Source of the DNA: an uncultured Oscillospiraceae bacterium | GTDB lineage: Bacteria; Bacillota; Clostridia; Oscillospirales; Oscillospiraceae | Reading direction: 5' to 3' | Assembly (NCBI GenBank): GCA_900763965.1 | Contig: CAAFMG010000024.1 | Coordinates: forward strand, 1 to 9,942 | Length of the DNA: 9,942 nucleotides | Translations under genes and position numbers: made by a program | Shown: positions 6,705 through 9,942 of the stretch, one piece after another | Layout: each line of letters begins with the position of its first letter | How positions within the stretch are numbered: the first letter of the stretch is position 1 | Notes under the pieces: generated by a model | Told to the model about the DNA's origin: nothing | The model's input: the letters and a program-made list of their open reading frames with translations, nothing else | Database searches by the model: none

Positions 6705-7332
6705 GGCCGTCCTCCTGTCCCAGCTGGGCGCAGACCGAGCGGAAAACGCCGTCGGCCACAGCCCCAGACTGTGCAAGTATGGTGTTTACCTTCTGATCCA
6801 CAGCTTCCGCAGCTGCCCGGTCGTGAAGGGTTTTGGTGTTGCAGAAAATGGCCAGGGCCGCAGACTGCATGGCGGCTTTACAGCACACCGCGCCGGCACC
6901 GGTGTCGGAGACTGCCAGCCGGGAGCCATGCTCGGCCACCAGGGCGATGCACTCCAGCGCCTGGGCGCACAGCTCCATGACCCGCAAGGGGGTCTGGCAG
7001 GCGGCCAGGGAGGCTTCATCCATCAGCCGATCCCGGTCAGGGGCATCCTTGGGCAGGCGGTAGATGGCGGCCAGGGGCAGAAACCCCAGCTCGTCCGCCT
7101 CCACCTGATTCAATAGGGTATTTTCCAGCCGGGTACAGGCATCGCAGATTTCTTCCATCTGCTGCTGTACTGCGGCGTATTTTTTCTTTCCCAGGGTCAG
7201 ATTGGCTGCCATGTGTCCCAGAGCGACCCCCAGGGCACCCACCAGCGCCGCCGCACCCCCGCCTCCGGGGGCCGGGGCCGGAGATGCCAGAACCTCGGTA
7301 AAGGTTCGGCAGCTTTCCTTTGTCAAATCCAT
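6688..7332 (-). CDS. fchA: Methenyl-THF cyclohydrolase / formimino-THF cyclodeaminase family protein
   Basis: A 214-residue protein matching the single-domain FTCD_C (cyclodeaminase/cyclohydrolase) family. The N-terminal glycine-rich motif is SPAPAPGGGGAAALVGALG (17-35), followed by helix-rich sequence with ANLTLGKKKY (43-52), DELGF (80-84) and the conserved SDTGAGAVCCKAAMQSA (142-158). The family hydrolyses 5,10-methenyl-THF to 10-formyl-THF (reversible), or deaminates formimino-THF. Co-location with fhs and folD, with no histidine-degradation genes in view, favours the cyclohydrolase role. The ATG at 7332 is preceded by AAAGGA about 7 bases upstream. An upstream extension to 7404 starts in poorly conserved sequence without a better site. 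The stop codon lies inside the beginning of folD, so translation of the two is probably coupled. Confidence 0.88.
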   Translation of the reverse strand: MDLTKESCRTFTEVLASPAPAPGGGGAAALVGALGVALGHMAANLTLGKKKYAAVQQQMEEICDACTRLENTLLNQVEADELGFLPLAAIYRLPKDAPDRDRLMDEASLAACQTPLRVMELCAQALECIALVAEHGSRLAVSDTGAGAVCCKAAMQSAALAIFCNTKTLHDRAAAEAVDQKVNTILAQSGAVADGVFRSVCAQLGQEDGHAVIG

Positions 7333-7473
7333 AACGTTTCCTTTCTGTCCTGTAAGACGGCACCCCACGAAAGCCCTTGGTAGAGCAAATCTCTTAAACA
7401 TCATAAATGCGTTTCAACGAAGCACTGCCATTATCCGCAAAAAGGCGAACCACATTTCTATAAAAATGAAATG
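7333..7473 (-). other. Leader/promoter region of fchA-folD-FNT, no strong signal seen
   Basis: About 140 bp of AT-richer sequence lies before fchA. On the minus strand there are weak -10-like hexamers such as TATGAT (7399-7404), but no well-spaced consensus -35. The downstream genes may have their own promoter here or depend on read-through from fhs. Confidence 0.3.
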
Positions 7474-7768
7474 TTAAAGGATACGCCATGTAGGGGCGGA
7501 TATCATCCGCCCGCCAACGTTGCAAATTTTTGGGCAGAACCGTTACACACCCACCGGGGCTCCAATGTTGCGAATACACCATGTTTCGACATTGTACCGC
7601 CGAATTTCACTGTATAATATTCGATATTGCATTGTCGGCGCTTTGCGCCGACGTTGTTTCCCCAAAGGGGAAACAACCGGGCGGCTGATAGCCGCCCCTA
7701 CATGGCGTATACCACCGAATTACCGATGCAAAAATTTCGTTGCGCAAATGAAGTTTTAAAGGATACGC
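7474..7768. repeat. Hairpin-rich repeat block (REP/MITE-like) between fhs and fchA
   Basis: A 19-bp perfect inverted repeat, ATACGCCATGTAGGGGCGG at 7481-7499 and its complement at 7692-7710, encloses about 190 bp. Inside are short hairpins with 3-base loops: 7494-7512 (GGGCGGAT/ATCCGCCC), 7634-7652 (GTCGGCGC/GCGCCGAC), 7654-7676 (TTGTTTCCCC/GGGGAAACAA) and 7679-7697 (GGGCGGCT/AGCCGCCC). The last three stand almost end to end. A 13-bp direct repeat, TTAAAGGATACGC, occurs at 7474-7486 and 7756-7768. I see no credible gene. It resembles the REP-like or MITE-like palindromic elements scattered in Clostridia, but no named family is assigned. Confidence 0.7.
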
Positions 7769-7792
7769 TCTATTGGGGCCATCGTGAGGGGA

Positions 7793-7822
7793 AAAGCGCA
7801 GACAGATCGCTGTCTGCGCTTT
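7793..7822 (-). terminator. Strong hairpin, probable original fhs terminator
   Basis: A perfect 13-bp stem, AAAGCGCAGACAG / CTGTCTGCGCTTT, with loop ATCG. Read on the minus strand it ends in GCGCTTTTCC, a terminator form with a short U run. It lies 173 bp beyond the fhs stop codon, separated from it by the MITE-like element. It could also work for transcripts on the plus strand. Confidence 0.7.
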
Positions 7823-7827
7823 CTTGA

Positions 7828-7988
7828 GGCAACACCGCACAATTGCGTCTACGGACTTCAGCGGATCTTTTGCCCCAATCTTGCAGTTTGTAAAACTTGA
7901 AAGACATCCAGTATTCCTGCGTTTTCCAAACTTTATCTTGTGGCAAAATCTCTCGCTGCTGTCTCTCGCCGAATTGTGCGGTGCTGCC
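7828..7988. repeat. Complete 161-bp MITE-like element (copy 2)
   Basis: The ends are 17-bp inverted repeats, GGCAACACCGCACAATT (7828-7844) and AATTGTGCGGTGCTGCC (7972-7988), matching at 16 of 17 positions. The flanks TTGA and TTAA could be a decayed 4-bp target duplication. It has no protein-coding potential. Its right 59 bp recurs at the start of the window (49 of 59 identical), which shows it is dispersed. It ends 6 bp from the fhs stop codon. It is presumably mobilised in trans by an unseen transposase; the ends do not resemble those of the local IS1182 element. Confidence 0.8.
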
Positions 7989-7994
7989 TTAAAG

Positions 7995-9803
7995 TTAGAA
8001 CAGACCGGAAACCTTGCCGGTTTCGGTATCCACGTCAATCCGGCGGTAGGCGGGGTCAGCCGCAGTACCGGGCATCATGGAGATGGTACCGGCCATGGGG
8101 CACAGGAACTTGGCGCCGCCGTACTCCAGAATGTCCCGCACAGCCAGCCGCCAGCCGGTGGGCACGCCCTTCTTTGCAGGGTCGTCGCTGAGGGACAGAT
8201 GGGTTTTGACCATCATGGTGCAGTAATCGGCGTACTTGGGGTCGGACTCAAACCGCTCGGCCTTGGCAATGGCGGCAGGGGCCCAGTCCACGCCGTCCGC
8301 GCCGTAGACTTCCCTGGCGATCCGCTCCACCCGCTGACGCAGGGGCATATCCAGATCGTACAGGAACTTCAGCTCCACAGGATCCTCGCAGGCTTCTATG
8401 ACCACCTGGGCCAGCTCTGCGGCACCCTCGCCGCCGTAGCGCCAGTGGTTGGACTCGGCACAGCGGACACCGTGCTCGGCGCACAGCCGCTTCAGCAGTG
8501 CCACCTCGGCATCGGTATCGGTGTAGAACCGGTTGATGCAGACAACGGGGTTGATGCCGGACTTCTTGATGGTATTGACATGGTGGAACAGGTTGCAGGT
8601 GCCCTTTTCCAGCAGCTCCAGATTCTCCTCGGTGTATTCCTTGGGAAGTGGTGCGCCGGGGGTGACCTTGGGGCCGCCGCCGTGCATCTTCAGAGCCCGG
8701 ACGGTGGCAACCAGAACGGAGACGTTGGGGGTCAGGCCGGACAGACGGCTCTTGACGTTCCAGAACTTTTCAAATCCGATGTCGGCGGCAAAGCCGGACT
8801 CGGTGACGTGATAATCAAACAGCTTCAGTGCCAGCCGGTCGGCGATAACGGAGGACTGGCCGATGGCGATGTTGGCAAAGGGGCCGGCGTGGATCAGCAC
8901 AGGCTGATGCTCCACGCTGTAGCACATGGTGGGGTTGATGGTGTTGCGCATCCAGGCGGTCATGGCACCGGCCACGTCCAGATCCTCGGTGGTGATGGGC
9001 TGGCCGGACTTGGAGTAGGCCACCACGATCTTGCCGATCCGCTCCCGCAGATCCTTCAGATCCTTGGCAACGGCCAGAATGGCCATCAGCTCGGAGCCGA
9101 CGGCGATGCCGAACTTGGACTGCATCATATAGCCGTCCAGACGGCCGCCGATGCCGATGATGATGTTCCGCAGGCCCTGGGCGCAGAAGTCCATGACCCA
9201 GCCCATTTCCACACGGGTGGGGTCGATGTCCAGCCGCTTTAAGCCCTTCTTGGCCAGCCACTCGTCGGAATTGTTCCGCTCGTGCTGCATTCGGGCATTC
9301 AGGGCCACCATGGCCAGGTTATGGGCATTGACAATGTCATTGATATCGCCGGTCAGACCCAGGGAGAACTCGGTCATGGGCATCAGCAGGGCGTTGCCGC
9401 CGCCGGCCGCGGTACCCTTGACGTTCATGGTGGGGCCGCCGGAGGGCTGCCGCAGTGCGCCGCCCACGTTCTTGCCCAGGTAGCCCAGACCCTCGATCAG
9501 GCCCAGAGAAACGGTGGACTTGCCCTCGCCGAAGGGGGTGGGGGTGATGGCGGTGACTTCGATGAACTTGCCGTCAGGCTTGTCCTTCAGGCGGTTCATG
9601 ACCTTGATAAAGTCGATTTTCGGGGTTTTTCCATAGGGAATGATCTCCTCGGGCAGAAGGCCCAGCTTGTCCCGGAAATACTCCACCGGGGGCAGGGTCT
9701 TTTCCGCTTCCTCAGCGATCTGCCAGTCCTTGTACACCGTGGGATCCAGGTGCACCCGACCGTTGGGGTCTACATACTTGCCGTCGATAAAATTGATTGC
9801 CAT
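7995..9803 (-). CDS. fhs: Formate--tetrahydrofolate ligase (10-formyl-THF synthetase)
   Basis: A 602-residue cytosolic enzyme that joins formate and THF using ATP to give 10-formyl-THF, the entry step of the folate one-carbon (Wood-Ljungdahl methyl) branch. Motifs: ATP-binding loop TPTPFGEGKST (87-97), LRQPSGGPT (117-125), KGTAAGGGNALLMPM (129-143), LGLTGDIN (148-155), HAGPFANIA (305-313), ALKMHGGGP (370-378), KTHLSLSDDPAKKGVPTG (533-550) and the terminal GKVSGLF. It is longer than the typical bacterial enzyme (about 556 residues). Several motifs (LRQPS, KTHLSLS..P..KGVPTG) resemble the synthetase domain of eukaryotic C1-THF synthase more than the Moorella type (LREPS, AKTQYSLS). KGTAAGGGN differs from the usual KGGAAGGGY. 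The ATG at 9803 is preceded by AGGAGG about 8 bases upstream. It is the first gene of the one-carbon cluster. Confidence 0.95.
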   Translation of the reverse strand: MAINFIDGKYVDPNGRVHLDPTVYKDWQIAEEAEKTLPPVEYFRDKLGLLPEEIIPYGKTPKIDFIKVMNRLKDKPDGKFIEVTAITPTPFGEGKSTVSLGLIEGLGYLGKNVGGALRQPSGGPTMNVKGTAAGGGNALLMPMTEFSLGLTGDINDIVNAHNLAMVALNARMQHERNNSDEWLAKKGLKRLDIDPTRVEMGWVMDFCAQGLRNIIIGIGGRLDGYMMQSKFGIAVGSELMAILAVAKDLKDLRERIGKIVVAYSKSGQPITTEDLDVAGAMTAWMRNTINPTMCYSVEHQPVLIHAGPFANIAIGQSSVIADRLALKLFDYHVTESGFAADIGFEKFWNVKSRLSGLTPNVSVLVATVRALKMHGGGPKVTPGAPLPKEYTEENLELLEKGTCNLFHHVNTIKKSGINPVVCINRFYTDTDAEVALLKRLCAEHGVRCAESNHWRYGGEGAAELAQVVIEACEDPVELKFLYDLDMPLRQRVERIAREVYGADGVDWAPAAIAKAERFESDPKYADYCTMMVKTHLSLSDDPAKKGVPTGWRLAVRDILEYGGAKFLCPMAGTISMMPGTAADPAYRRIDVDTETGKVSGLF

Positions 9804-9930
9804 TGTGTTTTCCTCCTGAGGAACACCCCGGGTTTATTTTTGCGCTGCCGGGATGGTTCATTACACAGCTCCGCGCGTCAGCACGTGTGCGGAAACCGGT
9901 GTTTCGCCATTGGAAGGCTAACCAATTATA
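9804..9930 (-). promoter_or_regulatory. fhs promoter and about 110-base structured leader
   Basis: On the minus strand a TATAAT -10 box lies at 9930-9925; its -35 would be at or beyond the window edge. The implied leader contains several self-complementary parts: TCCGC/GCGGA, CCCGG/CCGGG, and TTCCTC/GAGGAA around the ribosome binding site AGGAGG. I looked for ZTP (pfl) and THF riboswitch conserved cores, which often precede folate one-carbon genes, and did not recognise either. A regulatory leader is possible but unproven. Confidence 0.45.
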
Positions 9931-9942
9931 TATTCTAACAAC

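Noticed and set aside
6705..6776. 24-residue N-terminal extension of FolD
   Set aside because: It lies inside fchA and has no family similarity. A good AGGAGG precedes the ATG at 6704, which gives a normal FolD N-terminus.
7613..7618. Plus-strand TATAAT as a promoter
   Set aside because: No well-spaced -35 box and no plus-strand gene downstream. It lies in repeat sequence between hairpins.
7474..7768. CRISPR array in the hairpin block
   Set aside because: The repeats are inverted and variable, with no regular direct repeat and spacer pattern.
7824..9242. Long open frame on the plus strand (472 codons)
   Set aside because: It is antisense to fhs and runs through the MITE-like element. Its translation is low-complexity, rich in G, H and Q, as expected from the reverse of a GC-rich gene, with no recognisable motif.
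9804..9942. ZTP (pfl) or THF riboswitch before fhs
   Set aside because: The conserved core sequences of those riboswitches were not found by eye. Only generic stem-loops are present.

Overview
The window looks like a chromosomal segment of a fairly GC-rich Clostridia member, probably a gut Oscillospiraceae/Ruminococcaceae-type organism. This is inferred from strong AGGAGG ribosome binding sites, a BlaI/M56 regulatory pair, the folate C1 gene set with a separate FchA cyclohydrolase, and abundant small hairpin repeats. No marker gene fixes the genus.

Layout. (1) Positions 1-59 are the right end of a small non-coding repeat that recurs complete at 7828-7988. (2) 81-3356 (+) is a coupled two-gene signalling unit: a BlaI/MecI-type winged-helix repressor, then a BlaR1/MecR1-type membrane M56 metalloprotease. 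The usual penicillin-binding sensor domain is replaced by two tandem right-handed beta-helix-like domains and a small C-terminal domain. (3) 3392-4920 is an apparently intact IS1182-family insertion sequence (transposase on -), lying between two convergent terminator-like hairpins. (4) 4956-9803 (-) is a formate/tetrahydrofolate one-carbon cluster, transcribed fhs -> fchA -> folD -> FNT formate channel. fchA and folD overlap by 17 bp. A 660-bp gap between fhs and fchA holds a 161-bp MITE-like element, a terminator-like hairpin and a dense array of short hairpins inside a long inverted repeat.

How the genes work together. The FNT channel moves formate. Fhs activates it to 10-formyl-THF at the cost of ATP, FchA converts that to 5,10-methenyl-THF, and FolD reduces it to 5,10-methylene-THF. 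The chain can also run backwards to make ATP and release formate. The FolD here lacks the lysine and glutamine that family knowledge assigns to the cyclohydrolase half-reaction, so it may be a dehydrogenase only, with FchA supplying the missing step. The BlaI/M56 pair should act as a signal-relay switch: an extracytoplasmic signal activates the protease and the repressor is inactivated. The beta-helix sensor suggests a ligand other than a beta-lactam, perhaps a glycan; this is inference.

Most promising for novelty: the M56 receptor with a duplicated beta-helix sensor, and the apparent division of labour between FchA and a cyclohydrolase-deficient FolD. No CRISPR array, tRNA or rRNA was seen.
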